DNA of 64,000 bases from Colias croceus (GCF_905220415.1 NC_059552.1:3797001-3861000); one strand, 5' to 3'; counted from the first letter of the stretch, positions 45,601 to 60,372 are shown. Numbers and translations: made by a program. Notes: generated by a model from the sequence alone, not told the origin.

Positions 45601-48077
45601 AATGCCCATCGCACATTTGTAATGTCGTAAATATTTTACGTGTGATGGATTTGCGAAGCGTTGGGTTCACATTTCAGGAGTATTTATGTAAATAACAATT
45701 CGGGTACAGTATATTAAATTTCATGATAAAATTCCTCTTTTAATTCGGAGATAAGTTCCCTTCCATGTTCGGTATATGTGTACAATGTGAACGATGATGA
45801 TATTTTATACTCTGAATATAAATCTAAAGTATATACTAAACCAGAGATATAACACACAACTCCAAAAGCATACAATAAAGTAATGAAGAGAGACATGAAA
45901 CAAACATTTGAAATAGTTATCTCATTAAAGGTCCTTGTGTCTAAATAATTAATAGACCTCAATACAAAACGGGCAAATCTAATTTCCTAAGCAAACAATA
46001 TCCACAAATATTAAGTAAATGAGGCTAAAGATATCGGAATAACAATTTGCTACGCGATGCGTGGGTCGAGTTACAAGTATAATAGAACAAGTCCTATTTG
46101 GTCTTTTTATAGGTAAATGTTGATATTCGAAGGTAGACGTGCCTTTCAAACCGTGAAATAGACAGAATAAAACCCCGTGACGTACAAGTTGATCATTGAG
46201 GACGTTTCAAAGGTGTCCTAATTTTATTTGGTGCGTAGCGGTCGATATCTAACGTCTGCTCAGTCGTATACCACTCAACTTGTATTATGTATGACATAAT
46301 ATGAACATGTTGTTAACTTTTTCACTGATTACTGGCAACGAAAGCAAAAGGGGTCTATTTCATGAATATGTCCATTGTCCAATCGCAAAATAAGGATGCT
46401 GATAATAATAAAATCGACGAAAAAGTTTGTTAAAAATTTAACCTCGGAAAAAGCTATTGTCACTCCCCAAGGTAAATACAAAAAACATGCCGTGCTGACT
46501 CGCTGAACTGAACGTCTCTTTGCAATCAATGACATAGGAAATCTGTCCTCAACGGTTTAACAAAATGTATCAAAGCAACAACATTAAAAAGAACGGAACA
46601 ATTCGCGTCAAATTCACTCGTTTAGGTAGCATCGTTGAATTTTTTGTTTACTTTTATTTGAGCCTCGTGTGGGGATCTTTTTGAGAACACCCTATGTTAC
46701 GCAGCAGACTGTTAACCCTTCAGTGTTTGCAAGCAATGCGTATAGTTTATACGTTTAATAAATGAACGGAAAGCTCCAGCTATAAAGTACCATAACGTGT
46801 AGTAGGCTATCTTATTTATGATGTTTGCCTATTCGCTATGAGTAACAAATGAAAATGCTCAACAATTCTATCTTCTGATTAATAATAGTCAAACCAGACC
46901 AAAACATTCAAAGCTCACCAAATGCACAGAATGAAATGCGCAAGCATCAAAGGTAAAAAAAATATGTTTCTTCCAGAAAGAGAAAGGAAACTTAATTGAA
47001 AGCAAATTCCCACTTCTATAATATTATCACTATTGTTTAAGTTTGGACTTAATATAGTCACATAAAATTACCTCAGAGATTATTTGAAAGGAATATTAAA
47101 ACAATATCTTCATAAAACAAAAGAAGCACTAACAGCTTCATAAAGCTTAAAGAAATTCCTTATTAAATTTCGATAGCTTTAAGAGGATAATCTATAAAAG
47201 CGTAGTAAAAATCGTTACAAGAACATATTTGTAAACATCTATCTTCCTAGAAGCGAACATAAGACCACTTACTAATATGAGGTAAGCCAGTTTTTTCTTG
47301 ACTCATTTTACGTCCGGATCGAATTCATTATTCAGATAAATTAAGGAAAGGACTTAGTAAAAGAATATCCGTTGAGCTTACAAGGTGATTTTAATTGGTC
47401 GTTTAGTGACTAATATAAGCGTTCTTATTTAAACTTTGCAATATATACTTCTAGTACAAGGACGCATTCCAGATCTTTCGTACTTTTAAAAGCTTTATTT
47501 ATTAAAAATCCACTCCTCTCTTTTAGGAACATAAAAATGTTGTATATTTTACAGACAAGAAGACAGATTACAAGTATTGTGAAAACAAATCATAAAAATT
47601 ATGAAATGAAAATGAAATTCAACATTAGAAGGGACCGCTTTATTATACAATATTTAAATATTCATCGTTAGATGATTGTTTACAGCTAAGTCGGTCAATG
47701 ACTAGTCTGTCAACAGACGTTCAATGTCAGTAGCAAAGGTATAGAAAGTTTGAAGGGGAGATGATTGCAGTTGAAAGCTCTGCCAACAAAAGAAGTGAGT
47801 GTTCGAGCACACTCTTAGGTACCCGCCGCGTCAACAAAATGTCACATCTGCGAAAACACTTAACTCTTTGACAGAATATTTAGGCATTCCAAAATGTCTT
47901 GACCTTCATTTGATCAAAATAATGTAAATTGCCTCCCTTATATTGAGTAAGAAAAAAGAAACAAATCATAATCCCAAAAAAGTAATGTATCATCATCATC
48001 ATCGGGTCTTCCACGCAGGCCTTCACAATGTATGTTTTCTAATTAAAAGTAGTGAATGGTACTAAAGACTTATTGAA
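42606..48077. other. Non-coding DNA, presumed intron or intergenic
   Basis: About 5.5 kb with no exon or transposon I can support. Slightly GC-richer patches at 43700-43920 and 44640-44820 lack a convincing frame with splice sites. Confidence 0.35.
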
Positions 48078-48839
48078 AGGTAAAATTACAAGAAGACACA
48101 GGTCTGCGCGTTCACCGCAAAAAAGCTTCCCTTTGTCGTAACTCCTCGTTTTCAGGGCATTCCTCTCTCTGCCACAGCTAGCATCGGTATTCTTGGTCTC
48201 GAAATCTCGAGTAGCGTACAGTTCTCCTGTCATCTGGAAGGAAAAGCCAAATTGGCTTCACAGAAACTTGGTGTCCTCTGTCGAGCGGGGCAGTATTTCA
48301 CGTCGCACCACCGCCTTATGCTTTATAAGGCGCAAGTTAGGCCGCACATGGAATACTGCTCCCACATCTGGGCCGGGGCACCCCAACAACACCTCCTTCC
48401 ATTTGACCGTATTCAAAGGAGAGCAGTACGACTCGTTAACGAGCCAAGTCTTACCGATCGGCTTGATACTTTGGCGCTGCGAAGAGACGTCGCTTCACTG
48501 TGTGTTTTCTATCGCATCTACAATGGGGAGTGCTCTGAGGAGCTGTTTGGAACAATACCTGCCGCTGAGTTCCATCATCGTACCGCACGCCACAAACTAA
48601 AATATCACCCACACCACCTTGACTCCTGGCGATCGACGACTGCGCGCTTCAAAAGAAGCTTCTTTCCGCGCACAACGAGTTTATGGAACGAACTTCCTCA
48701 TGCGGTGTTTCCAAACGGTTACGACTTAGGGACCTTCAAGAAAAGAGCGTACTCCTACCTTAAAGGCCGGCAACGCACTAATAATGTCCCTGGCATTGCT
48801 GGTGCCTATGGGCGACGCAGTGCACTTAACATCAGGTGA
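48078..48839 (+). pseudogene. LINE ORF2 C-terminal fragment
   Basis: The frame starts before the first methionine: KKTQVCAFTAKKLPFVVTP, then SIGILGLEISSSVQF, then ASQKLGVLCRAGQYFTSHH, EYCSHIWAGAP, RRDVASLCVFYRIYNGECSE, SFFPRTTSLWNELPHAVFP and TFKKRAYSYLKGRQR. The blocks SQKLG, QYF, YKAQVR, EYCSHxW, RRxVASLxVFYRI and FKKR are shared with the C-terminus of the intact LINE at 15152-18172, but identity is low enough that it is another family. Endonuclease and catalytic YADD are missing, so it encodes no active enzyme. Confidence 0.88.
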
Positions 48840-48894
48840 CGCGTCTGCTCTGTTGCCTCCTCTTGTATAAAAAAAAAAAAAAAAAAAAAAAAAA
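48078..48894 (+). mobile_element. 5'-truncated LINE of the same broad group as the 15-18 kb element
   Basis: Begins within the region after the reverse-transcriptase core and runs through an open frame to 48839, followed by a short 3' UTR and poly-A at 48869-48894. Orientation is opposite to the larger LINE. The clean poly-A and open frame point to a relatively recent insertion that was truncated at its 5' end by incomplete reverse transcription. Confidence 0.88.
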
Positions 48895-51800
48895 CAACCT
48901 ACAAATACTTATTTCCTACTAGCGACTGCCTTGGCTTTACAGTTTACACACATAAATCTAAGGTAGATTTTATGCAACATAAATCGATAGAGCTTTAAAA
49001 GCTTTAATATAATCAAGTTGTTTCTTTTATTTCTACGAATACCTATGTTTAGCGTTATAATATAAACAAACATATATGAGTCACGAACGCAAAATGGATC
49101 TCAAAATCAAAACAAACTTATAAATGATTGATGTATAACTTAAACGATTTACATCATAATTGTGTGACGTTGTTACGGGTTGTTTACATCACGAGGAAAG
49201 TTATTCAAATTCCCTTTGAATGTTTTCTAACGCACTTCATTTCATGGAATTGCGAGGGAGTTATTATACAGTCTAAGATTACTTTATTTGTTTTGGAAGA
49301 GCCTTTGTTTGAATTAAATATCCGTTGAATAGTACGCTGTTAAATTAGGGACGTCAAAGTTCAAGTATTTATAAAAGTGAAAAGAGTTTTCTTGTTCTAC
49401 AAGTAAATTTATTTTTCAACTCATTAGAAGTTAATAACGCGTTCCCTCAAAATGTTTCATTAATTCAAAAATCATCAGTATACAATTCAGAAAAACAAAG
49501 CTCCAACATGCTAAAAAATGGCGTTCTAATAGTTTAGAATAAGTATCAGGCACCATTTAAGTCTCATATTAAGACATACATAACAACAGAAGCGAACACT
49601 ATGATTTAACAAAAAATATCTTTATTAAACAACAATTCAATCGATAAAATTATAATAATAAACTAAACTTACACGTAACCAAAAAGCCGAATTCAATTAC
49701 GCCTCTTGTTCACGCAATAGAACACGGCGTCTAAATTGCGGGGAAATAGGAAACTGTATACGAAAATATATATTATTTTCCACAGTAATCTTGCTGACGG
49801 TTACAACGCTGACGTTGCAGCTTCCCACCAAAACACGAGTACCTTAATTGCAATTGTTTTTTGCTATGTCGACACCGTCATTTGTTTTTTTCATTAACGC
49901 CATTACGCTCAGGCTGTGGCTATAAAACTAGTTATTGTTAAGATGAATGATACGAGTAAATATCATATTAAAATAGATGATGTTGAACGATGCAATATTG
50001 TTTATTACAAACAAATTGCTAACTAAAACATTTTTATTCAAAATTTGGTAACTTTGGGAATCACACCATTTAACACAGATTATACTGTAGACACAAACGT
50101 AGTAAAAATTCTATGGGTATAAAATTGCACTGTCCCTGAACTCCAAAAACTTCAAGCGGTTAAAATTCTTGAATCTCGCCTGCTAAAATTAGTTTTAAAG
50201 TTTTCTTATTCACAGCAAACTTGCAGGCTAAGGTCATTAGCAGTTGTAACTGTAAAATGAAGCAAAAATCTGCGTAGAAAGTGTATGCAATTGGGTCTAA
50301 GCATTACCCACTTTAGCCCCAACTCCCGGTATAATCGTTTCCTGAGCTCCACGTTAATGCATACGAATATATATGACTGTAGACGAAAAAAGTTCCTCTA
50401 ATTGCTATAATAGTACTGCTTTAATGTACAATTTTATTTTCACCCTTAACCGACGCCGGGCAAATTGTTGCGTCTTAGCTTTTACAGTGCTATTATGAAT
50501 ACAGCTTTGGGACTTGAAATCTGAATACGTGAGGCGATTTGCGTTGCTATGTCGTTATGGGGAACTATTGTTATAAATATAAGAACCTAAATTAATACTA
50601 TTTTCTATACAGATACTGTTAATGTCTTTGTTTACGTTTACGACACTTTGTATAAAGGTTTATTGCTTTGCTCTGGTTAACAAACCTACCTATAAATAAA
50701 TATATGAATAGGAGTCGTAAAAGTTGTAAGAGATGATTCATCAACAAACTTAAGCCTTCATTTTTAATCGCTCTGTCTAGTCTAAACCAAATGAAAACAT
50801 TAGCCTGAGATAAAGGCGTTAAGATAGAAAATGGGATCAATTTTACCTTTTATTTTTTATTTTTAAGGAAATTCAATTTTACCTTATAGAAGCAAAATTT
50901 AAATTCCATTTTTATAAAAATAACTAGATTTTAGTTTTCATAATACAAAATTTTATACATACAAAAACTTCTGGTCGTAAGCCTGGTATGAACTAAGCTT
51001 TTTGTCGAACAACAAAGTTTCATATATTTCGGATACGTGGCTGTAACAGAACAATACTAACTCAAACATAACTATATGAAGTTTCCTCACCTATGCTTAG
51101 TTCTCAAGGTCAACTTATAAGGAAAGAAAACAAGACAATTCATGAAACATATTTCAGCGCTTATGATAAGTATTATGAATGAGGATTATTCGAGATATAT
51201 TATTATTTTACTGTCGGCCAAACGTAAATTATGATACAATATATTATGAAACTTCATTACCTAACTAAAGTATATTGGATTAACATTTGTTCGGTGTAAC
51301 CACTTTTGCAATTATTCGAAATCACGTTGTATATTGTTCTATTTGAGTTAATTAATTAGTTTAACATTAGTCTGTGTGTATTTATGTCTGTCTGTGCCAT
51401 TCCCAAGTGGCTAAAGGGTATTGTAGTAATTTAATAATATTTATAATAAGGTATTTAAAGTTAAACGCAATATTCTCTAAAGTACTCAGGCAGAAGAGTT
51501 TTCTTTTTAATTTTCATTTAAACTGAGCTTTTAAGTGTAGATTCTAAAGTGTTCTAAACTTAGGTACATTCTCTACTCTCTACAACTTAACTACATTTTT
51601 AGTAAAGTCTCCAGTATCGTCCAATACTATTTACTACCTATTGGTTTTAATATAGGGTTGTTGATCAATTTATTATAAGTAATTATTAAGTTGAAATTAT
51701 AAACCCTCAATACAAATAATAAACTGCGCATTCAAATTACGTTTCATCTTTCTTATGTATTGTTCTTGTTATCATTTCTTTTGTAATAATGCGAGTGTGT

Positions 51801-54458
51801 ATACTGGATAGAGTGACTAAGAGTTTGTTTACAAATACATCAGTGAGATTGTATGAACACAATGTAATCATAACGTTGATTGTATAGCTGTTTATCTAAT
51901 AGGCTTATGTACACCGTAAATACGACAAAGATAATAATATTTGCTCCATACATAATAAGATTCTAGCAATATGTTGATGCACTGATACCTTTTTGGTGTG
52001 GAAATGGCGTACCTGTTTTCAATGTTTTTATTACACTGTAATGTAATACTTGATCAATCGAACATTCAAAGAAAAATATTCAAGATTATACTATAATAGT
52101 TTACCCATGGTGTACTAGCTGTATTTATCAAAATACATAACCACACTAAGTGCATACCTAGTCTTAAAAAACTATTTGATTTATGAACGCCATTTTATAA
52201 AATAAAACAAAAATGCATTAATATGAAGGAGCTCCTGTTTTCTTACTCATTTTGTACCTCCATTGTCTGTCTATGTCTTCGCGAATCCTTGTTTTCCAAC
52301 AAATAGAAAACGTCTTGCTTCTTCAAGCAGCGTATCCACATACAGTTGAGTGTTTTCTACGATCCAGACGCACTCAGTAGAAAATTGATATAAACCTGTT
52401 GTGGGGAAGCTCAGTTTGCTCAGGTGACAAGCTGACTTATTTGTCCGAAGCTCACGACCAATTTTAAACTTTACATCTTTTCCTTAGAGTGCACATTCAG
52501 TCGTCATGAGACATGAAGCCGGGAAAATGCATTACAATACTTGAGTATAATGTTGTTCCCGAGTTGAAAACAAGTAGTGTGAAATAACCCGTGCTCAGGC
52601 GACTTTCCTCCTTAAATATTTAAATAGACCGTTCAGAGCATCTATCAAGTGCACGAATTTATAAATTTATAAATAAACCCTGCAACTTTCTCGTTGCTTT
52701 TAATATTTGAGTTGTATTAGAGTTAGTGCTTAGTTAGAATGAAAGTTAATGTAATTATTATTACAGGCTTAAGTATTGTTTGAGAAAGTTATACGGTGTA
52801 TCATTAATTATTTGTTTTAAATTGAGATATCTGCTTGTTATTTTCAAATAATTAAGAATAACATTAACTTTATCTTTGTATACAGATACTTTAGAAATGA
52901 AGCTATTGTACTTTGTAGTATACACCGCGTTGGAAGAGCATTGTAGATTTTTCAACAGATATCTAACCAATAGTAAAGGGTGTTAATCAATTTACGTCCA
53001 ACCCGCAAACAATTAATTCGTCTGACACAGCATAGAATGCAGGTCCATTATAATCAGAATTCTAAACGCACCAAGAGAAACGTCAGTGTAACGAAGACAA
53101 ATCAAAGTGTCGCTGGTCAGACGGGCCGGGACGAATGGTCGCAAGACAAGCTATTAACTCAAGATGGTGGTATTTATCTTTTGTCCCCTCGGTATACGTA
53201 AGGTGACTCCGATGTATTCCATTAAAGAACCGTGCAACCGTAAATAAATTTTATTTATTACGATACTTTTTTACTGGGGTTTACCACGGCTGGAAAAACA
53301 AAGGTTTCATTTGGCACTTAACTGAATGACGTGAAAATTATCTAGCAATTTGAAGATGACAATTCATAACCGCTGACACACAGAGAATATTCAATGTTTA
53401 TTTTTTGTTTCTGACTTTCAAAAATATAACAATAACCATTAAAAAAGCATCTTATAGGCACAGTATATTCGTTTGCTCGTCTACAAAGTAAACCAAATAT
53501 ATTCCACGGATGAAAATAATAAACCCCTTCCACAAAATAAGAGTTAAAAGAATCATCCCTTTAATTGCCGCGAGGTATATCGTTAATCTAACATCTCTTA
53601 ATTAGATGAAATGAACTTGCACCCTCCATATTTACATGTGGTATATTTGTCTGTATGCAGTATGCCGCGCGTTTAAAGAACGGTCGATTTTCACCGCATA
53701 TATAATTCTCATAAACATGTAAATTTTTTCATGGACTAGGGCGATAAAAAGCTTTTCGAATGACTTTCCACAGTTTACGTTAAAGTGAAGATTTACGGAA
53801 AAGCGAACGTTTTGAAAAATTAGATACAACTTTGAAGATTAAAATTAGATAAAACTTTATGTTTTAAACTGTCAAAGTGTTATTAATTCCCTTTTAATTT
53901 AATTCAGAATTTAATGTCAAACTAAGTTATCTACTCTGGCGTATATGCATTCGTACAACGTACAAATATTTATAAAAATGTTCAGTTTTTTTTTTAATAC
54001 TACATAAAACTAAAACCTTTATGTTAGTATAAAAATAAAATATATTGATTAAAAATCGCGTGCTCGTAACGAATAGTAAAATATTAATGCTATGAAAAGA
54101 GTTTTACATGGAAAACATGCAATGCCTTCGAAAATCGATATGGAATAACTTTTAAATGTGTTTTTAATTTTCAATTGCGAATCTCTACAATTTCCCTTTT
54201 TAGACGCTTATTTTATATAAAAACGTATTTTTCATTACATAAATTTATTATTTGCATTTAAATTTTGTACCTATTTCATAAGCTGTGAATCCTCCTGGCT
54301 CCTATCTAAGTTCTAGGATTCTGGTTACCATACGAACTAGAGCATTTAGACTAACTTTTTATTATCGTTATCATAATTTTACATTCTATCTTTTCTCACC
54401 AATAAATAATTGTATTCCAAAATGTACGTCCACATTAACCTGACGTCACACTAACACC
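48895..54458. other. AT-rich non-coding DNA
   Basis: No gene, RNA or transposon recognised in 5.5 kb. Confidence 0.35.
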
Positions 54459-54909
54459 TAATTGAGTATTTGAATAAAAAAATTTTTTGTGCTAAATGGA
54501 AAGATTATATATTAGTTTTATAACAAAACTATTTTTTTAATTTTTTTTTTGCAATAATTCAAAAGTTATTTCAAAATAAAAATTAGTCTTTGAATCCAGT
54601 ACCTACCGAAAACACACCGACAACTCCCGAAGCGTCACCCGGACGCGCGTGACGTCATAATGTTAGTTTTCACACATTGCAGTTGATACAAAAACGTATG
54701 TACAACTATAACATTTTGACGTCACATATTCTATGGTGACCAGCCATGGCGCGTTTATAGTCACGTGATCATCAATTTTTAATTGCTTATAATTAATTGA
54801 AAAACATTTTTTTTTGAGTTTTTTGCATTAAATATCAATATTATTAATAATAAAGTTTTAAAATACATGCAAAAAATCAATAATTTTTTTTTATTCAAAT
54901 ACTCAATTA
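54459..54909. mobile_element. MITE-like element with TAATTGAGTATTTGAATAAA inverted ends
   Basis: The left end at 54459-54482 is repeated as its reverse complement at 54886-54909. The 451-bp element has AT-rich arms and a GC-richer core (54600-54770) holding two TGACGTCA palindromes. No protein frame. TA at both outer ends could be the duplicated target. Confidence 0.65.
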
Positions 54910-55391
54910 TGATAAATAATTAAATATGATTGAACAACACACTACGCAAATCATCAAGTTAACCTTTGACCAAATTTAGGACATAAATTCATTGACGTGA
55001 GTTGGTAACAAATAACAATCGAATGAATATTAAAAACAATGTTAAAACGTAATTATACCGAAAATATGTGCGTGATAACAACTCAAAATAAATTTGTTCC
55101 AATTTTGTGGTGTGAGTCATCAACGTGTGACCTTCCAACTTGTAATGATACCCTTACGTATCGACCGTTCTATATAAACCGTTAGAAGTACCTAACTTTA
55201 GAAGTGTACGATGTTTATTACTAGCTAGTAGCTACTACGTGCTGTTTACAACTTTTATCCGTATGTTAGTAATAGTATGCGTACATAAAATATGTTATAA
55301 ATTATAATTTAAGTTATACACGATATAAATACATAATAATAAATAAAAATAATATGTGATTTTCCAATTTGACTAGATCGATACCTATTTA

Positions 55392-55440
55392 ATCGACTTC
55401 AAAAAAGGAGGAGGTTCTCAATTCGATCGTATATAATATT
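55392..55440 (-). mobile_element. Half copy of the AACCGACTTCAAA MITE
   Basis: CGACTTCAAAAAAGGAGGAG followed by GTTCTCAATTCGATCG matches the reverse complement of the right end of the element at 32228-32476. The other end is absent. Confidence 0.6.
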
Positions 55441-58400
55441 TTTGTTATGTAGTTTACTTTGGACGACCGCGACAGTTACTTTGGACAAGAATAATTTTGA
55501 GCATCATGTTTAATGTATAATATAAAATCAGCAATTTTAACTGCAGTCATTCAAAATACCATATGAAGAACTAATTTTATTAATTAAATAATTTACAGAA
55601 TATTAAAACTTATATTTGTTTATTATGTTTCACTTACCGTCACCCCGAAATCACATATGGTGTTAGCACAATAAATCATGATTAAAAACCCATTTCATAA
55701 ATTACTCATGGAAAATGAAATACAGGAAAATACTATATTGGTTACAAAATAGGATAATATTATTAAAAGTACTAATATATTATTGTAATAATAAAGGAAA
55801 ATGGATATTCCTTGGGTTTCGTAAAGACGGAAACAATATTTATAATAGGTATGTATATTGAAGATTTTTATAAGCCATCCATATTTACGTCAGTGAAGAT
55901 ATAGTATTAGTTTCACTTATGTAAAGTATCAATATAATTGTCATCCTTCTTATGTCGCTACTTTAGCCTTTAAGCTATATTTCTTATGTAACAAACGGTT
56001 GTACAGTTTCCCACATACTTATATAATACAATTACCTTTTCAAGGTTCTTCTTGTATAAACATAATATGAATGAAAATATTATGTAATTCTAATGCTTAC
56101 AAATGATAGGATACATTTTTAAACAGATTTAGGCAGCGATGCAAAAATTAAACGGAAACTCAGCGAACCAATATAATTAGAGATAAATGGACTCGGCGTT
56201 ATTTTTTAACAAAAAAAAATTTCAGCAAGTACAACGTTACGCAAAAATTGGTTCCAATCAAATGAAAAATTAGTAATAAACGGGCCTATTTTAGTATTCT
56301 GCAGTCTACACTGCCATATTATTAGAAAAAAACATCAAATAAAATGTAAAAGTACACAAACATAAATAGAAAAAAAAAATCAAAACACGGTGACCTATTC
56401 GGTCTAGTAATAACTATCGTTACATACTAGACATAGTACAAACAATTTCCTACATTTAACTGTATGACTCAAGGGTTGTTATATTTACCATTTCGAAGGC
56501 TTTTCATGATTCACGCGAACTAACATAGAACTGCTAAGTTCACATCGCATTGCATCATACAGTTGAATCACTGAAAGCTCTAATGAAAATGTTAGGAATA
56601 TCTTGTTACGTTATTAGTACTTCTTTACGTGCCCATGATCATGTCATTGATTGGTTTTGCTCATCGTCATGAGTGTATTTTGTATAATAAAAATGCAATA
56701 GTAGGATAACCAAGAATAAATTAAATCATAGACTGCTTGATAGACACTAAAAAATTTTGCAGGGTTTTTACTTTTTATCCGTCAAGTTATAAATGTAAGA
56801 GGAAATAAACTAAGGAAATAAATACCTAACTTTTCTGTCTCTACTTTAAAAGCATACAACGTAATACTCTGTTGCTGGGTTTCTGAAAAGATAAATTTAA
56901 TTTAATAAGCAAAATTTCGGTAGCAAAAAATTACATCTGACTATCATTCTATTGATCTGGGCAATAAGTTACTAAAAAGAAGACTCAACTACGACAAAGG
57001 GTCAAGCATCTATCTCTTGATATTAAAAAATAAAACGTTCAAAACAAACAGCAATGGCATAATTTGTAGTTTTTGTTAATCACTGAAAGAAAATATGCAA
57101 ACAGGAAAGGACTTTTTAAGGGCTGTGTAAGTATGATAGGAATGTGCCTGTTAAAAATAATACAGATCGAGAAATAACATTATTCATGCTGCATGTTGCT
57201 TTTGATTTAAATTGGTATTTATGCGTAATTCCCACGTATTTTTAATATTTCCTATTTATAACTATTACTATAAACGGCCATACCAGGAATCTATGACACA
57301 TGACGGATGAACACAGATTTTTCTTCAATGAATCGAATTAAATGTAAATTTTTGAATCACAACAACGGATGTAGTTTTGAGAAACTGTTGCGGTTGTTTC
57401 AAAGGGTTCTTAGAATGTTATTAAGAGGGTTCGGACTCAACGGTTAAATGTAAATTTAGTATTTCACAAGCTAACCGTTTCCTTTGTACATTGTGACAGT
57501 CAAATATATATAACACATAGAATAAAGTTTTGCAAACACAAACTCAAATAACATTAAACAAATAATACCTATGAAGATTTTATGTTTTAATTTAGTGTAT
57601 TTAAGAATTTACCAGCACCTTCGGAATTCCCTTAAATATGGATGAAACATTTCAAATAAAAACAAAGTTTTTACATCCCTACTTTATATAAAAAGATAAG
57701 CTCTAGAAGAATATAGTTTATATAATAAACATAATTCAAAGTATAATATTTGCATATTTGTTATTTAAACTATGAATGTCAAACTACTGTTTATATGTTT
57801 ATACAAAACATATAATCTGCATAACAACAAAAACCGTAAACCGACTGCACTGCAACAATATGAATGTTAAACATATCTTAGAGACAAAGCTTTAAATTAC
57901 TAAAACTCCGGTAAAATAAACAAAAACGTGCATTTCGTTCCAGACGAAATAACGTGAATAATTTGCTCGGTATATACCTATTTATAAACAAAACATTCTT
58001 CTGTTCTCGCAAGCACTCATATGAGACTACATTTTTCATTTTGCTATAAATATGGTAAAAACGGTATTCGTCATACGATGCGGTCTGATCTTGCTGGATT
58101 AGGAAGATTTATATTGCCGGATGAAAAATTTTGATCGTACCTCCACGAAACGGGACGCATCTTAAATTACGTATGGATAAACTTTTCAGTAGGGGGTTGT
58201 TTTTTTAAGTAATTAAATAAAATAAAACTGAATGTTTTGAATGTCAATTAATAAAAGGATACGAAATATTAAAAACATTTTCCATTGTTTCTTCAAATAA
58301 AGCAAAATATCTATTTAATTTAATTACAAAAAATAACAATTCGAACTATTGAAATCAAGTGTTTTGATTTATATAATCTTATATTTGACATGTTCTTACG

Positions 58401-60262
58401 CATAACTTGAACTCAAACCCAAATATCAAATAGAAGTATGACGTCATCAGCGACCGGGATTGACCTTACAAAAAAATTATGCAAACAATAAGAAACAAAC
58501 CGTCTGAAACCGGATGACGAATAAAGTTAATGTAGTGTTTTATTTAAACAAATGTATTCGTACATAAATTTCATTTCGTTTCTTGCCCTTTTCGTGTCAT
58601 GTTGCTAATGCGATTATATAATACAAGAAATATTATCTTCACATAAAATTGACGACCTTTTAACAAGTATTCTATAACTTAAATGCTTTTAGAGTGCTAA
58701 AAACAATATTTAACAAATCATTTATACATCGTTTTAAGGTCGCTATGATTACGGATTACCATTATAACGATAGATACGTGCCATTGAATATTTTACCTTT
58801 TTTTACATACAAACAAGGATTAAATTTCTAATCAATGTAACAAGAACTTTATTAACAAATCGGATTACTGAAGTCTGCGTGAACACGACATCTCGCGTGC
58901 TTCATCTGAAACTTTTTAACTCTTATTAGCAGCTTCTCTTGGGACCAGTGATCACGCGATCTTCAGGAAGAATTAAATGTACAAAATGACGGTTTTTTAA
59001 TACATAGTAAGTATGTTTATAAGAGAAGTATGACTAAGCTGATAATATAGTTTATGTTTTGTATATCTGTATTATTTTAGTGGGACATATTATATTGTTT
59101 AATTTTAAAGTTTGTAAACTGGCGGTAGCGATTCTTTTTTCGTCGCAATTGTACCTACTTCTAATAATATGCATTTTAAACAACATTAAATTGCACCCTT
59201 TTTATGGAAAATTTGTAAGTTTTACCTACGCCTGAAGTTTGTAAAATAGCCGTCTAAATTTAGGGTGGATCTTATAGTGTAGCACCTCTTATTTTATTAT
59301 TTAACATTTAATATAGTCGTCTATGAAAGTGTGTCCGTTTCCAATTTACATAAAAAAATACATGAAAATTTTATTAAAGCGCCAATAGTTCGCAATGAAT
59401 CTTTTCCGAGATATCCCCTAAGGTAAGACAGCACACAGTTAGCTCACAGTACTTAATTAGAACATTATTGTGCAGGAAGCCACATTTCTTTCTCAAAGGG
59501 ACTCACGTAGCTAATCTAGACTCAAAGATGTTTCGAGAAAATGTGAAAAACGTCAGCTGTGGATGTCACAACATATGTGAGATGCTTTTATATTTTCTGG
59601 CGTGGATTATTATCAGCGAAGATACTGTAATTTTTTTTCTGTTATTTTTATATCACAGAATTTAACTCTAAACCTAATCGTAATACTATTGAAATTTGTA
59701 AGTTTTCAAAAGATAGAAAATTGCCTAAAAATCAGTCAAATCAAAATACACCCCAGGATATTTACATAAATGTTTGCAGGAAATAATTGAAGAAAAAATT
59801 TAAAGCAATTTCCCTATTGATTTTTATATTCAGAAAAGCATTACGGTCTGATAGAAAACAATACATGACACCCAAAAGCTTGTACAATTAGTTTCGGACG
59901 TATGATTGAAGTAGTAAGACGAAGGGTTAGGGTTCTCCCCTCGATTCAGGCTACTACTGACTCCAACTACACTATTTTCTAAAGGTGATGTACAAAATGA
60001 TAAAAATAAAACCGAAATATTTAGTCAGGTCCGCCTGCGAATAATTTAGGATTTAGAGACGGACAGGCTACCCGTGTCTACGCTCGGATTAAAGTGATCA
60101 AAATAAAGAAAAAACGTAATTCATATTCACATATAAATTCGTATATAACGTACTTACTAAACTGCTCGATCGCTACTAAAATTAACGAAGAAGTTAAGGG
60201 TCTAAAGATTATTTACTTTTATTAAAGATCGTTTATGTAAGTATTAGAAATTGGCCTTTTTA
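55441..60262. other. AT-rich non-coding DNA
   Basis: No gene or repeat family recognised in 4.8 kb. Confidence 0.35.
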
Positions 60263-60372
60263 GCAACTCACTCTCTATAAATTTATAAAGAATAGAAAAA
60301 ATTCGATCACGAGGCGGGACTCGAACCCGCATCCTTCGCGCCATTCCGCAACAACGCGCAACTCACTCTCTA
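60263..60372 (-). mobile_element. Short tRNA-derived retroposon with 15-bp target-site duplication
   Basis: GCAACTCACTCTCTA at 60263-60277 is repeated exactly at 60358-60372. Between them, on the minus strand, lies an 80-bp insert reading GCGTTGTTGCGGAATGGCGC, then a tRNA T-arm (GCGGG TTCGAGT CCCGC) with a perfect pol III B box (GGTTCGAGTCC at 60317-60327), then CTCGTGATCG and an AT-rich tail. The D arm and box A are missing. It is a 5'-truncated SINE or a tRNA 3'-half retrocopy, not a functional tRNA. Confidence 0.8.

Noticed and set aside
48193..48600. 135-codon plus-strand frame in the truncated LINE
   Set aside because: Out of frame with the LINE protein, which has clear similarity to the other LINE.
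52980..53201. 73-codon plus-strand frame
   Set aside because: No recognisable domain, no splice context; chance frame.
60300..60357. A functional tRNA gene
   Set aside because: Only the T arm and B box are present; no D arm, acceptor pairing or box A, and it is flanked by a target duplication.
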